Shown: positions 44,104-54,414, counted from the stretch's first letter. The stretch: DNA of 64,000 nt from Pseudoruegeria aquimaris (GCF_900172235.1 NZ_FWFQ01000011.1:1-64000); one strand, 5' to 3'. The notes: a model not told the origin generated them from the sequence alone. Numbers and translations: made by a program.

Positions 44104-45537
44104 ATGGCAATCCTGGACAGACGCAAGTTCTACATCAACGGCGCATGGGTCGATCCGGCCACGCCCAACGATCTCGGGGTGATCAACCCGGCCACCGAGG
44201 AGGTTTTCGCAACCATCTCCATGGGCAGCGAGGCCGATGTGGACGCAGCCGTGGCCGCCGCCCGCGCCGCTTTTGCCAGCTACAGCCGCACCAGCGTCGA
44301 TGACCGCATCGCCCTGCTGGAAAGCATCCTCGCCGTCTACAAGCGCCGCTACGACGAATTCGCCACCACGATCACGCAGGAGATGGGCGCGCCGGCCACG
44401 CTGTCGAAGAACGCGCAGGCCGCCGTGGGCGTGGGCCACCTCGAAGGCTTCCTGAAGGGGCTGAAGGAAATCCAGTTCCGCTCCACCAATTTCAACGGCG
44501 ATACGATCCTGCGCGAGCCGATCGGCGTCTGCGGGCTCATCACCCCGTGGAACTGGCCGATGAACCAGATCGTGCTGAAGGTTCTGCCCGCGCTGGCCGC
44601 CGGCTGCACCATGGTGCTGAAGCCGTCCGAACTGACCCCGATCGACGCCATGCTCTACGCGGAAGTTCTCCACGAGGCGGGCGTTCCGGCAGGCGTGTTC
44701 AACCTGGTGAACGGCGAAGGCCCGGTGGTGGGCGCGGCGCTCTCGCGCCATCCGCAGGTGGACATGATGTCCTTCACCGGCTCCACCCGCGGCGGCACCG
44801 CCGTGGCCCGCGACGGGGCCGCCACGGTGAAGCGCGTGACGCTGGAACTGGGCGGCAAGAGCCCGAACCTCGTCTTTGCCGATACCGACGTGGAAGCCGC
44901 CGTGAAGCGCGGCGTGCGCCATTGCTTCCAGAACACCGGCCAGTCCTGCAACGCGCCGACGCGGATGCTGGTGGAACGCAGCGCCTACGATCAGGCCGTG
45001 GAGGTGGCGAAGGCCACGGCGGAGGCCACCGAGGTGGGCGATCCCGCCCTTGAAGGCAGCCACATCGGGCCGCTGGTGAGCCAGTTGCAGTTCGACCGCG
45101 TGCAGACGCTGATCCAGGCCGCCATCGACGAAGGCGCCCGACTCGTGGCCGGCGGCCCCGGCAAGCCCGATGGGCGCAACGTGGGCTACTTCGTGAAGCC
45201 CACCGTCTTCGCCGACGTGCGCAACGACATGCGCATCGCGCAGGAGGAAGTCTTCGGCCCGGTGCTGGCGATGATCCCGTTCGACACCGAGGAAGAGGCC
45301 ATCGAGATCGCCAACGACACGCCCTACGGGCTGGCCGCCTACATCCAGACCGGTGATCCGGAGCGCGCCGGGCGCGTCTCCACCCAGTTGCGCGCCGGGA
45401 TGGTGCACATCAACGGCGAGGACATGGGCTACGGCAGCCCCTTCGGCGGCTACAAGATGAGCGGGCTGGGCCGGGAAGGCGGCCATTTCGGGATCGAGGA
45501 TTTCCTCGAGGTGAAAGTGGTCAGCCGCCCGAAGTAA
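44104..45537 (+). CDS. Aldehyde dehydrogenase (NAD(P)+)
   Basis: The 477-residue protein has the ALDH active site: ITPWNWP, Glu248 in LELGGKSPN and nucleophile Cys282 in NTGQSCNAP. In this operon the likely substrate is gamma-glutamyl-aminobutyraldehyde or 4-aminobutanal, but the sequence alone does not fix it. A terminator follows closely and ends the rightward arm. Confidence 0.87.
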   Translation: MAILDRRKFYINGAWVDPATPNDLGVINPATEEVFATISMGSEADVDAAVAAARAAFASYSRTSVDDRIALLESILAVYKRRYDEFATTITQEMGAPATLSKNAQAAVGVGHLEGFLKGLKEIQFRSTNFNGDTILREPIGVCGLITPWNWPMNQIVLKVLPALAAGCTMVLKPSELTPIDAMLYAEVLHEAGVPAGVFNLVNGEGPVVGAALSRHPQVDMMSFTGSTRGGTAVARDGAATVKRVTLELGGKSPNLVFADTDVEAAVKRGVRHCFQNTGQSCNAPTRMLVERSAYDQAVEVAKATAEATEVGDPALEGSHIGPLVSQLQFDRVQTLIQAAIDEGARLVAGGPGKPDGRNVGYFVKPTVFADVRNDMRIAQEEVFGPVLAMIPFDTEEEAIEIANDTPYGLAAYIQTGDPERAGRVSTQLRAGMVHINGEDMGYGSPFGGYKMSGLGREGGHFGIEDFLEVKVVSRPK

Positions 45538-45563
45538 CCGGGTGGCCCTAAAATGAACAGCAA

Positions 45564-45591
45564 GCCCGCGCCGGTCTGGCGCGGGCTTTTT
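45564..45591 (+). terminator. Rho-independent terminator after the aldehyde dehydrogenase gene
   Basis: GCCCGCGCC (45564-45572) and GGCGCGGGC (45578-45586) form a perfect stem with a five-base loop, followed by TTTTT. Confidence 0.9.
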
Positions 45592-45631
45592 CGTAGGTTT
45601 CTCGTCCAGAGGGCGGCCCCAGCCCGTAGGT

Positions 45632-45667
45632 GGGGGCGGGCGGGAGCTGCCCGGCGTGCCGCCGGGC
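45632..45667. repeat. REP-like G+C-rich intergenic repeat, copy B
   Basis: It carries GGCGGGCGGGAGCTGCCCGG followed by CGTGCCGCCGGGC. It lies between converging genes (aldehyde dehydrogenase and pqiC). Confidence 0.6.
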
Positions 45668-45676
45668 GTTGATCCG

Positions 45677-46264
45677 TTACACCTGCCCGCGGCTCACGCG
45701 GGAGATGTCCTGTGCGATCTGGCCCGCAAGCTGGGCGATGGCGCGCGACTGCGCATCCGCGAGGCTTGTCAGCCCCTCGCCGTTGACCGGCACCACGATG
45801 TTGAACCGCCGCGCGCGCTCCAGCGATCCACCGGCCGGAGACGTCAGGAAGTACTGCCCCGCGAAGGTCAGGCTGCCGCCCAGCGTGCCGTGGGATTTCG
45901 ATACGTTCACCACCACCAGCACATCGGCCGGCGTCAGGAACGGCCAGGGCGAAGGCGCCACCTGCGCCGACAGGGCGGCATCGAGGTTGCCTGCCAGAAC
46001 CAGCGTCATCGCCCGATCCGGCGAATCCGCCCACTCCACACCCTCCTGCGCGCGCAGGATGCCGTTGTCCGTCAACACCGCGATGCCCACGTCCTTGGCG
46101 TAGTCCGGCAGGTTGATCGTCTCCACCTCGACCGTCCGGGCGGCGGTGCCCAGTTGCTGGGCCACCGGCTGCTCGGGCAGCAGGTATAGATCCGAAGGGC
46201 CGCTGCAGGCCGCCAGCCCGAGGGCCAGAGCGAGGGCCGCGAGGCCCCTTGCCATGAAGTTCAT
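45677..46264 (-). CDS. pqiC: PqiC-family outer-membrane lipoprotein
   Basis: PqiC is the outer-membrane lipoprotein of the Pqi lipid-transport bridge. The 195-residue protein has a lipobox LAAC (Cys about 20) and the LLPEQP start of the mature ABC-transport-auxiliary domain. It has ADVLVVVNVSKSHGTLGGSL and a C-terminal helix rich in Ala/Gln. It begins three bases after pqiB. An alternative start is ATG 46255. Confidence 0.85.
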   Translation of the reverse strand: MNFMARGLAALALALGLAACSGPSDLYLLPEQPVAQQLGTAARTVEVETINLPDYAKDVGIAVLTDNGILRAQEGVEWADSPDRAMTLVLAGNLDAALSAQVAPSPWPFLTPADVLVVVNVSKSHGTLGGSLTFAGQYFLTSPAGGSLERARRFNIVVPVNGEGLTSLADAQSRAIAQLAGQIAQDISRVSRGQV

Positions 46265-46266
46265 TC

Positions 46267-48918
46267 CTATCTCCCCGTCAGAAGCGCGTTGGGTTTGCGC
46301 TGGATCGTCTTGGCCAGCGAGCTGGCATCTTCCGCGGCCTGCCGCACCGCGCGCACCGCCAGAACGGCCTCGCGGTTGATCGGCGAGCCATTGCCGTAGG
46401 CGGCGAGCGTGGCCTCCGCCGTGCTGGCGAGGCGATCGAGCCGCTCCACCAGTTCGGGCAGGCTCTGGGCCGCCTTGGCCACCTCGTCGGCGGCGTTCTC
46501 GGCCGAGGCCAGCGTGCGGTTGAGGTTCTCCACCGCCCCGCCCTGCTGCAACTCGTCCAGAACCGCGCGCACCTGGTCCAGCGCCGCCGACAGCGAGGCC
46601 GGCAGCGCCTGCATGCCCTCGGAGGCGATGAGGTCGTCGGCGCTTTGCAGCACGTCGTTGGCCGAGGCCGCCAGCTCCTCCAGCGGCAGGCTTTCCGCCT
46701 TCTGCACGAGGGCGTCGATGTCGGCCATCAGCTGCGGCAGCCCCTCGGAGGCGCTGCTGATGTTCCGGGCGGCGGCGCTCACGTCGGCCAGCGCGGTGTT
46801 GAGGTTCTCCACCGCACCGCCCTCCTGGATCTCGGCCAGGATGCCGCGCAGCTCGGTGAGCGTTCCCGAAAGCTCCGCCGGCAGCGCCTGCATGCCCTCG
46901 GAACGGATGAAGCCGTCGATGCTTTCGATCATGGCGTTGGCCGAGTCAGCCACCTCGCCCATCGGCAGCTGCTCCAGCTTGGCCACGACGGCGTTGATGT
47001 TCTCGAGCAGGGCCGGGAAATCTTCGCTCGCGGTCGCGACGTTGGCCGCGGCGACATTGGCATTGTCCAGCACCTCGGTCAGCTTGGCGATCGTCTGACC
47101 GCCCTCCAGCTGTTCGAGGATGCGCCGCACCTCGGCCACCGAGGCCGCCAGATCATCGGGCAGCCCCTGCAAAGCCTCGGACGAAACGATCTGATCGGCG
47201 CTCGCCAGGATCTCGCTCGCGGAGGTGGCGATGTCGCCCAGCGGCAGCGCGTTGACGGTCTGCATCAGCGTTTCGATCTCCTGCACGAGGCCCGGCAGCG
47301 TCTCGCTCGCGGCGGCGACCTGCTTGGCGGCCACGTCCGCGCTCTCCAGAACCGAAGTCAGGCTGGCCACGGCGTTGCCTTCCTCCAGCTTGTCGAGAAT
47401 GGCGCGCAGATCGGCGATGGCCCCGCTCAGATCGTCGGGGATCGTCTGGAGCTTCTCGTTGGCCACGATGCCCTCCACGCTTTGCAGCACGTTGGCCACC
47501 GAGCCCGGAATCTCGCGGATGCGCTCGTCCCCGGCCACGGCGCGGATGCTCGCAAGCGTCTGGATGGCTTCGTCCAGCAGCTCCTCGATCGGCAGGTTCG
47601 AGACCCGCTCAAGCACGCCTTCGGCGGCGGAGGCCAGCGTGTCCGGCGCGGCCGGTATCGTCGGGAAGGTCGGATAGGGCGTGGCGAAGAGATCGATCTG
47701 GGCCGGGTCGGCCTCCGGCGCCTCCACCAGCGCGATGAAGAGGCTGGAGGCCAGAAGCCCCTGCGAAGAGATCTGCGCCCGCAGGCCCCGTTTCACCAGT
47801 TCGTTCAGGAAGGCCAGCGTCGTCTCGTTTTCCTCGTCGGTGCCGAGGCCGAGGCGGTTGGGCTGAACCGCGAAATTGGCCACCAGCCGCACGCTCTCCT
47901 CGCCGTTCTCGTCGGTATGGACGCGGGCCGACATCTCCGTCACCTCGCCCACCTTCAGCCCCTTGTAGGAGACATCCGCCCCCACCTTGAGCCCGCGCAG
48001 GTTGCCTTCGAATTCACTCGACAGGTAGACGAGGCTGTCGAGGCTGTCGTCGAACAGGCTGTTCCGGGCCTCGTCCTCGTTGCGGTAGAGATCGAACACC
48101 GCGTTCTCCCCCACCGGCTCTCCGCCCGAGAAGAGCGTGTCGAACACGATCCCGCCCTGGACGATGGAGGTCAGGCTGTCCACGTTGAGGTTGATGCCGC
48201 CCGTCCCCAGCGAGACGTTGATGCCCGAGGAGTTCCAGAAACGGGTGCCGGTGGTGATGAAATCATCGTAGGGCGCATCAACGAAGGCCGAAAAAAGCAC
48301 GGAATCCCCGGCATCGGAAAGCTCGACCGTCTCCACCTTGCCCACGCCGATACCCCGCAGCAGCAGCGGCGCGCCGACCGAGACGGAGCCGGTATCCTGC
48401 GAGCGCAGGGTGATGCGCGTGCCGGGCTTCTTGAGATCCACCACCGGGGCGGTATCGCGGCCGGTGAAGCGGCGCGCGGGTTGTCCCGGCACGTTGTCCC
48501 AGCTGGCGGCGATGTAGGCGCCGGAGAGCACCGTATCCAGCCCCCGGATCCCCTGCGCAGACACCTCGGCGCTGACCACCCAGAACTCCGTCGATTCATC
48601 GAGGAAATGCACCATCTCGGGGTGGATCGCCGCGTGCACGAGCACCTTGCTGAGATCCTCGGAGAAGGTCACGTCCTCGACGCTGCCGATCTCCACGTCG
48701 CGGTATTTTATCACCGTGCCGTGCGCCTTGATGCCGTTGGCCTCGGAAAACTCGATGATGATCGGCACGTCCTGGTCGCGGTAGGCCGTGTAGGCGTAGT
48801 AGAGCGCCCCGGCCAGCGAGATCAGCGGGATCAGCCAGACGAGCGAGATCCGGCTCAGGAGCGAACCTTTGGGCGGTTCAACCACCAGCGTGGTGGAGTC
48901 GGGAGGCGTATCGGTCAC
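46267..48918 (-). CDS. pqiB: PqiB-like MCE protein with four 93-residue C-terminal repeats
   Basis: PqiB forms a periplasmic tube that carries lipids between membranes. This 883-residue version is far longer than the roughly 550 residues of E. coli PqiB. It has one membrane segment (about 24-42) and three MCE domains (about 47-140, 162-260, 295-395). A long helical region (about 430-850) then repeats with an exact 93-residue period. The anchor (S/N)E-x-x-Q-x-(I/L)P falls at residues 487, 580, 673 and 766. The tail extension may lengthen the tube. It overlaps pqiA by four bases. Confidence 0.9.
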   Translation of the reverse strand: MTDTPPDSTTLVVEPPKGSLLSRISLVWLIPLISLAGALYYAYTAYRDQDVPIIIEFSEANGIKAHGTVIKYRDVEIGSVEDVTFSEDLSKVLVHAAIHPEMVHFLDESTEFWVVSAEVSAQGIRGLDTVLSGAYIAASWDNVPGQPARRFTGRDTAPVVDLKKPGTRITLRSQDTGSVSVGAPLLLRGIGVGKVETVELSDAGDSVLFSAFVDAPYDDFITTGTRFWNSSGINVSLGTGGINLNVDSLTSIVQGGIVFDTLFSGGEPVGENAVFDLYRNEDEARNSLFDDSLDSLVYLSSEFEGNLRGLKVGADVSYKGLKVGEVTEMSARVHTDENGEESVRLVANFAVQPNRLGLGTDEENETTLAFLNELVKRGLRAQISSQGLLASSLFIALVEAPEADPAQIDLFATPYPTFPTIPAAPDTLASAAEGVLERVSNLPIEELLDEAIQTLASIRAVAGDERIREIPGSVANVLQSVEGIVANEKLQTIPDDLSGAIADLRAILDKLEEGNAVASLTSVLESADVAAKQVAAASETLPGLVQEIETLMQTVNALPLGDIATSASEILASADQIVSSEALQGLPDDLAASVAEVRRILEQLEGGQTIAKLTEVLDNANVAAANVATASEDFPALLENINAVVAKLEQLPMGEVADSANAMIESIDGFIRSEGMQALPAELSGTLTELRGILAEIQEGGAVENLNTALADVSAAARNISSASEGLPQLMADIDALVQKAESLPLEELAASANDVLQSADDLIASEGMQALPASLSAALDQVRAVLDELQQGGAVENLNRTLASAENAADEVAKAAQSLPELVERLDRLASTAEATLAAYGNGSPINREAVLAVRAVRQAAEDASSLAKTIQRKPNALLTGR

Positions 48919-49562
48919 GTTTGATCCTGTTCTTCAATGCGATCCCAGATCGCGCGGGTGTCGAAACTCTGGGCCGAAAGCATCGTGAAGGCAACGGAGA
49001 GTGCAAAACACACGGCCCCGAGCCCGGGCACGATGCTGATCACGAACCCCAATTGCACGAGCGCGGCGGTGAGCGCCACGACGAAAACATCGACCATCGA
49101 CCAGCGCCCGATGAACTCCACCACCTCGAACAGCACGTGGCGCCGGTGCTTGCGGATCTTCAGGCCGAACTGCACGCTGAGCGCGAGGTAGGCCACGGCG
49201 ATGAACTTGCCCACCGGGATGGCCACCGAGGCCAGCAGCACCACGATCCCCACGAAGTAGTCGCCGTGGGCGATGAATTCGATCACCCCGCCGATGATGG
49301 TGCTGTCCACCGTGCGCCCGAGGATCTCGGTGCGCAGCATCGGCAGAAGGTTGGCCGGAATGTAGACGAAGAGCCCGGCGAACCACCAGGCCCAGACATG
49401 CTGCAGGCTCATCCGGTCGCGCGAATGCAGCCGGGCACCGCAGGTGCGGCACTCCTTCGTGCCGCGCCGGTGGACCGTGCCGCAGCGGACGCAGCCCACG
49501 AGGCCGGCCTGGCGCGCCGTCAGGCCGCGGCGGATTGGTTCAGAAGTTTCCATGTCGACCAT
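48915..49562 (-). CDS. pqiA: PqiA-family membrane protein (second half)
   Basis: The 215-residue protein has a zinc-ribbon-like pair of motifs (CVRCG and CRTCG) and four membrane segments, as in one half of E. coli PqiA. In this locus PqiA is split into two separate proteins. The start at 49562 overlaps the end of the first pqiA gene by 43 bases; ATG 49553 is an alternative. Confidence 0.85.
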   Translation of the reverse strand: MVDMETSEPIRRGLTARQAGLVGCVRCGTVHRRGTKECRTCGARLHSRDRMSLQHVWAWWFAGLFVYIPANLLPMLRTEILGRTVDSTIIGGVIEFIAHGDYFVGIVVLLASVAIPVGKFIAVAYLALSVQFGLKIRKHRRHVLFEVVEFIGRWSMVDVFVVALTAALVQLGFVISIVPGLGAVCFALSVAFTMLSAQSFDTRAIWDRIEEQDQT

Positions 49563-50146
49563 TTGCAGACGGAGGCGTCCTTGAAGGCCACGACGACCAC
49601 GAGGATGCAGTAGAGCCAGAAGGCGGGCCCGAAGGAGACCGAGGCCAGCCCCATCAGTTTCACGAGGGCCACCATCGTTCCGACGATGAAGATCTCGGTC
49701 ATCGCCCAGGGCAGCAGCCACTGGGCGAAGAGAAACACGCGCTTCGCACCCGGCGCGGGTTTGCGCCCGAGGCGCAGCGGCAGCAGCGTGTAGATCAGCG
49801 CAAGCGCCCGCACCAGCGGCAGCGCGATCACCATCATGGCCACGAAAGCCCCCGCGACGATCATCAGCCCGTGATCGAAGATCGCCACCATGCCGAGGAT
49901 GGAGGTGGATTTCTGGAGGCCGGACTGGCTCATCGACAGGAAGGGAAAGCTCACGGCGCCGATCATGAGCACGGTCGTCGTCACCGCGAGCGCGATGGCC
50001 ACGTCCATCGATTGGCGCCGCGGGGCGATCAGCACCGTGTGGCAGCGCCGGCAGCGCGCCTTGTAGCCCGGTTCGACCGGCGCGACCTCATGCAGGAGGT
50101 CGCAGGTCGGGCAGGCGATCAGCCGATCAAGATCCGTGTCCGTCAT
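49520..50146 (-). CDS. pqiA: PqiA-family membrane protein (first half)
   Basis: The 208-residue protein has CPTCD and CRRCH cysteine pairs and four membrane segments (for example ALAVTTTVLMIGAVSFPFLSM). It is the first gene of the leftward pqi operon. PqiA proteins are inner-membrane partners of the MCE protein. I start it at ATG 50146 (MTDTDLDRLI), since upstream codons are Gly/Arg-rich and lie in the bio promoter region. Confidence 0.85.
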   Translation of the reverse strand: MTDTDLDRLIACPTCDLLHEVAPVEPGYKARCRRCHTVLIAPRRQSMDVAIALAVTTTVLMIGAVSFPFLSMSQSGLQKSTSILGMVAIFDHGLMIVAGAFVAMMVIALPLVRALALIYTLLPLRLGRKPAPGAKRVFLFAQWLLPWAMTEIFIVGTMVALVKLMGLASVSFGPAFWLYCILVVVVAFKDASVCKWSTWKLLNQSAAA

Positions 50147-50301
50147 GTTCACTCGGAAAGCTAACGCGTCAACGCCCGCAGACAAAGGGTGTTTCGGTGC
50201 TTTGTTCAACTGTTTTCTTCGCGCCCGCCGCGATGCCGCACCCGCGCCTGCCCCCGTTCCGGCACCCACGGAAACACGGCCTCGGAGGCGGATCACCAAT
50301 T

Positions 50302-50311
50302 TTATCTATAA
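50302..50311. promoter_or_regulatory. BioR operator (TTATCTATAA)
   Basis: TTATCTATAA exactly fits the published alphaproteobacterial BioR consensus TTATMKATAA. It sits 73 bases before the bioB start, in an A+T-rich patch. Together with the GntR gene beyond bioC it implies that this operon is repressed when biotin is plentiful. Confidence 0.85.
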
Positions 50312-50383
50312 AATTTCCCGATTGACCTTCGCGGCGCTTTGAACAATCTACAAAAAACCGCAGCCATCGCCAGGAGCCCTACT

Positions 50384-51370
50384 GTGCTGGACAACATCGA
50401 CACGAGCGTGCGCACCGACTGGACGCGCGAAGAAGCCGAAGCCATCTACAACCAGCCCTTCAACGATCTTCTCTTCCAGGCCCAGACCGTGCACCGGGCG
50501 CATTTCGATCCGAACAAGGTGCAGATGTCCAAGCTCCTGTCGATCAAGACGGGCGGCTGCCCCGAGGATTGCGCCTATTGTTCACAGTCGGCCCGCAACG
50601 GCGCCAAGCTCTCGGCCTCCAAGCTGATCGAGGTGGAGCGCGTGCTTGCCGAAGCCCGCAAGGCCAAGGAAGCCGGCGCGACGCGCTACTGCATGGGCGC
50701 GGCCTGGCGCTCGCCCAAGGATCGCGACATGGATCAGCTCGTGGCCATGGTCGAGGGCGTGAAGGCGATGGGCATGGAAACCTGCATGACCCTGGGCATG
50801 CTCGACGACGATCAGGTCATCAAGCTCAAGGGTGCGGGGCTCGACTACTACAACCACAACATCGACACCTCGGAACGCTACTACGAGGAAATCATCACCA
50901 CCCGCACCTTTGCCGACCGGATCGACACGCTGAACCGCGTGCGCGAGGCGGGCATCAAGGTCTGCGCCGGCGGGATCATCGGCATGGGCGAGGAGAAGAT
51001 GGACCGCATCGACATGCTGCTGGCGCTGGCCACCCTGCCCGCACATCCCGACAGCGTGCCGATCAACCAGCTGATCGCCATCCCCGACACCCCGCTGGCC
51101 GACGTGGCGCCGCTGGACCCGCTGGAATTCGTGCGCACCATCGCTCTGGCGCGTATCCTGATGCCGAAATCCCACGTGCGCCTCTCCGCCGGCCGGACCG
51201 AGATGAGCGACGAGATGCAGGCGATGTGCTTCTTCGCCGGCGCCAACTCCATCTTCGTCGGCGATACTCTTCTGACCGCGGACAACCCGGAAGAGGATCA
51301 CGACGTGGCGCTCTTCGACCGCCTCGGCATTCAGGCGATGGCGCCCGGCTGCGACGGCGCGAAGAAATAG
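50384..51370 (+). CDS. bioB: Biotin synthase BioB
   Basis: BioB is a radical-SAM enzyme that inserts sulfur into dethiobiotin. The 328-residue protein has the CxxxCxxC cluster motif CPEDCAYC (Cys59, Cys63, Cys66), GAAWRSP, and the YNHNIDTS and [10 protein letters not shown] segments typical of BioB. I chose GTG 50384, seven bases after AGGAG; a TTG at 50339 has no ribosome site. It opens the bioBFDAGC operon. Confidence 0.95.
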   Translation: MLDNIDTSVRTDWTREEAEAIYNQPFNDLLFQAQTVHRAHFDPNKVQMSKLLSIKTGGCPEDCAYCSQSARNGAKLSASKLIEVERVLAEARKAKEAGATRYCMGAAWRSPKDRDMDQLVAMVEGVKAMGMETCMTLGMLDDDQVIKLKGAGLDYYNHNIDTSERYYEEIITTRTFADRIDTLNRVREAGIKVCAGGIIGMGEEKMDRIDMLLALATLPAHPDSVPINQLIAIPDTPLADVAPLDPLEFVRTIALARILMPKSHVRLSAGRTEMSDEMQAMCFFAGANSIFVGDTLLTADNPEEDHDVALFDRLGIQAMAPGCDGAKK

Positions 51371-51380
51371 GCTGCCGCCC

Positions 51381-52514
51381 GTGAGCCTGCTCACCCGCCA
51401 CGCAGAGGCGCTGGCTTCCCTGGAGGCCCGCGGCCGCCGCCGTTCGCTGATCCCGGCGGGCGGGCACGATTTCGCCTCCAACGATTACCTCGGCCTCGCG
51501 CAGTCCCCCGAGCTTTTGCAAGCCGCGCAAGAGGCTCTGGCGCGCGGGGTGCCCGTCGGCGCCGGGGCCTCGCGGCTGCTGCGCGGCAACCACCCGGAGC
51601 ACGAGGCGCTCGAAGCCGAGGCCGCGGCCTTCTTCGGCACGCAGGCCGCGCTGTTCATGCAGGGCGGTTTCGTCGCCAACACGGCGATCCTTTCGGCCCT
51701 GCCCCGGCAGGGCGATCTGATCCTGCATGACGCGCTGATCCACGCCTCCAGCCACGACGGCATGCGGCTGGGCCGCGCCGAAACGCAGGCCTTCGCCCAC
51801 AACGACGTGCAGGACGCCGAAGACAAGCTGCGCGCCTGGCGCGAGGCCGGCAACACGGGGCTGGCGTGGCTCTGCTTCGAAAGCCTCTACAGCATGGACG
51901 GCGATCTGGCCCCGATCGACGATCTGGTGGCCCTGGCCGACCGCTTCGGCGCGATCTGCGTGGTGGACGAGGCCCATGCCACCGGTGTCTTCGGCGATAT
52001 GGGGCGCGGGCTGTCCCACCCTTTCGCGGATCGGGAGAACGTGCTGACGCTGCACACGGGCGGCAAGGGGCTGGGGGCCTCCGGTGCGCTGGTCTGCGGC
52101 GATGCGCGCCTGATCGACACGCTGATCAACCGCGCGCGCGGCTTCATCTTCGCCACCGCGCCCGCGCCGCTCACCGCCGCCATCCTGCGCGCCTCGCTTG
52201 CGCTCCTGCAAAGCCAGCCCGAACGGCAGGCCCGCCTGCAAGCCCGCATCGCGAAGGTGCGCGCGCTCTGTGCCGGGCGCATCCCCCTGCCCGCGCAGGC
52301 CACCCAGATCCTGCCGGTGATCATCGGCGGCGATCACGCCACGATGGAGGCCGCCGCCGCGCTGCAGGCGCAGGGCTTCGACATCCGCGGCATCCGCCCC
52401 CCCACCGTGCCGCGCGGCACCTCGCGCCTGCGCATCTCGCTCACGCTCAACCCGTCCGATGACGCCGTGGCCGAGATGGTCGCGGCGCTCTGCACCGTTC
52501 TGGAGCCCGCATGA
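51381..52514 (+). CDS. bioF: 8-amino-7-oxononanoate synthase BioF
   Basis: BioF condenses pimeloyl-ACP and L-alanine. The 377-residue PLP enzyme has [22 protein letters not shown] and the cofactor lysine in [11 protein letters not shown] (Lys229). It begins at GTG 51381, ten bases after bioB, and overlaps bioD by four bases. Confidence 0.95.
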   Translation: MSLLTRHAEALASLEARGRRRSLIPAGGHDFASNDYLGLAQSPELLQAAQEALARGVPVGAGASRLLRGNHPEHEALEAEAAAFFGTQAALFMQGGFVANTAILSALPRQGDLILHDALIHASSHDGMRLGRAETQAFAHNDVQDAEDKLRAWREAGNTGLAWLCFESLYSMDGDLAPIDDLVALADRFGAICVVDEAHATGVFGDMGRGLSHPFADRENVLTLHTGGKGLGASGALVCGDARLIDTLINRARGFIFATAPAPLTAAILRASLALLQSQPERQARLQARIAKVRALCAGRIPLPAQATQILPVIIGGDHATMEAAAALQAQGFDIRGIRPPTVPRGTSRLRISLTLNPSDDAVAEMVAALCTVLEPA

Positions 52515-53134
52515 AACCCATTGTCGTCACAGGCACCGATACAGGCATCGGCAAGACGGTCTTTTCCGCCGGCCTCACGCAGGCGCTTGCCGCGACCTAT
52601 TGGAAGCCCGTGCAATCCGGGCTGGAGGAGGAGACCGACAGCCAGATCGTCGGCCGGCTCTCGGGCCGGCCGGTGCTGCCCGAGGTCTACCGCCTGCAAC
52701 TGCCCGCCTCGCCGCATCTCTCCGCCGAGGCGGAAGGCACGGAGATCGACGACGCCCGCCTCACCCTGCCCGCCCATGAGGGCGCACTGGTGGTGGAAGG
52801 CGCGGGCGGCCTCCTGGTGCCGCTCAACCGCCGCACGCTCTACCTGGACGTGATCGCCCGTTGGCAGGCCCCCGTGGTGCTCTGCGCGCGCACCCGGCTT
52901 GGCACGATCAACCACACGCTGCTTTCCTTGCGCGCCCTGCGCGCGGCCGGCTGCCCGGTGCTGGGCGTGGCCTTCATCGGCGAGGCGGAGGATGCCGTTG
53001 AGGAAACGATCGTTCAGTTCAGCGGCATCCCGCGCCTCGGCCGCCTGCCCTTCCTGGCCGATCTCACGCCTGCCACCCTGCGCAGCGCCTTCGCCGAAGC
53101 CTTCGACCTGTCCGCCTTCTCGGGGGCCGCATGA
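52511..53134 (+). CDS. bioD: Dethiobiotin synthetase BioD
   Basis: BioD closes the ureido ring of dethiobiotin using CO2 and ATP. The 207-residue protein has P-loop GTDTGIGKT (8-16), WKPVQSG and [11 protein letters not shown]. It overlaps the genes on both sides by four bases. Confidence 0.95.
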   Translation: MKPIVVTGTDTGIGKTVFSAGLTQALAATYWKPVQSGLEEETDSQIVGRLSGRPVLPEVYRLQLPASPHLSAEAEGTEIDDARLTLPAHEGALVVEGAGGLLVPLNRRTLYLDVIARWQAPVVLCARTRLGTINHTLLSLRALRAAGCPVLGVAFIGEAEDAVEETIVQFSGIPRLGRLPFLADLTPATLRSAFAEAFDLSAFSGAA

Positions 53135-54414
53135 CACCGCTCGAATTCGACGCCCACCACCTCTGGCACCCCTACACCTCCGTCACCGAACCGGGGCCGA
53201 CGCATATGGCCGTGCGCACCGAGGGCGTGCGGATACACCTCGAAGACGGCACCGCGATGATCGACGGCATGTCCAGCTGGTGGAGCGCCATTCACGGCTA
53301 CAACCACCCCGCCATCATCGGCGCGGTGAAAGCCCAGCTGGATCAGATGCCCCACGTGATGTTCGGCGGGCTCACCCACCAGCCCGCCGTGGATCTGGGC
53401 CAGCGCCTGCTGGCGATGCTGCCCGAGGGCCTCACCCGCATCTTCTACTGCGACAGCGGCTCGGTGGCGGTCGAAGTGGCGATGAAGATGGCGGTGCAAT
53501 ACCAGCACTCCATCGGCCAGACACGCCGCAGCCGCTTCGCCTCGATCCGCTCGGGCTACCACGGCGATACCTGGAAGGCGATGAGCGTCTGCGATCCGGT
53601 GACGGGGATGCACCACATCTTCAAGGGCGCGCTCTCGGTGCAGCATTTCGTGGACACGCCGCCCATCGCCTTCGGGCAGGAGTGGGTGGAGGATCCCGCC
53701 GCCAACGGGCTGGCGAGCCTCGCTGCCTGCCTCGAGGCCCACGGAGACGAGATCGCCGCGCTGATCCTTGAACCCATCGTGCAGGGCGCGGGCGGGATGT
53801 ATTTCTACCACCCCGAATACCTCAACGCCGCGCGCGCGCTCTGCGACGCCCACGGCGTGCTGCTGATCTTCGACGAGATCGCCACCGGCTTCGGCCGCAC
53901 CGGCAAGGCCTTCGCCACCGATCACACCGAGATCACGCCCGACATCATCTGCCTCGGCAAGGCGATCACCGGCGGCACCATGTCCTTCGCGGCCACCGTG
54001 GCCTCCGACAAAGTGGCCGAGGGCATCGGCGGGGCCGAGCCGGGCGTGTTCATGCATGGGCCGACCTTCATGGGCAACCCGCTGGCCTGCGCCGCCGCCG
54101 GGGCCAGCCTCGCGCTGCTTCAGGAGGGCGACTGGCAGGCGCGGGTGGCCCGGATCGAGGCGCAGATGGCGGCGGAGCTTGCCCCGGCGCGCAAGCTGCC
54201 GGGCGTGGCCGACGTGCGCGTGCTGGGCGCGATCGGCGTGATCGAGATGGACCACGTGGTGAGCGCGGCGCAGGCGCACCCGATCAGCAAGGAACTCGGC
54301 GTCTGGCTGCGCCCCTTCGGCCGCAACATCTACGCCATGCCGCCCTTCGTGACGGAACCCGAGGATCTCTCGCGCATCACCGGCGCGATGGTGCATCTGG
54401 CCGGAGTGCTCTGA
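53131..54414 (+). CDS. bioA: 7,8-diaminopelargonic acid aminotransferase BioA
   Basis: BioA aminates 8-amino-7-oxononanoate with SAM as donor. The 427-residue protein has HLWHPYTS near its start, [25 protein letters not shown] and the PLP lysine in CLGKAITGG (Lys277). Trp50-Trp51 match the SAM-type active site. Its last base is the first base of bioG. Confidence 0.95.
   Translation: MTPLEFDAHHLWHPYTSVTEPGPTHMAVRTEGVRIHLEDGTAMIDGMSSWWSAIHGYNHPAIIGAVKAQLDQMPHVMFGGLTHQPAVDLGQRLLAMLPEGLTRIFYCDSGSVAVEVAMKMAVQYQHSIGQTRRSRFASIRSGYHGDTWKAMSVCDPVTGMHHIFKGALSVQHFVDTPPIAFGQEWVEDPAANGLASLAACLEAHGDEIAALILEPIVQGAGGMYFYHPEYLNAARALCDAHGVLLIFDEIATGFGRTGKAFATDHTEITPDIICLGKAITGGTMSFAATVASDKVAEGIGGAEPGVFMHGPTFMGNPLACAAAGASLALLQEGDWQARVARIEAQMAAELAPARKLPGVADVRVLGAIGVIEMDHVVSAAQAHPISKELGVWLRPFGRNIYAMPPFVTEPEDLSRITGAMVHLAGVL

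Noticed and set aside
42562-45486. Minus-strand open frame of 974 codons opposite the aminotransferase end, oxidase and aldehyde dehydrogenase
   Set aside because: Low-complexity His/Gly/Ala/Val composition and no motif; it is the shadow of three clear enzymes.
46645-48924. Plus-strand open frame of 759 codons opposite pqiB
   Set aside because: Composition is typical of an antisense shadow; pqiB on the other strand has three MCE domains.
50339-50383. TTG start for bioB
   Set aside because: It has no ribosome site, whereas GTG 50384 has AGGAG seven bases before.
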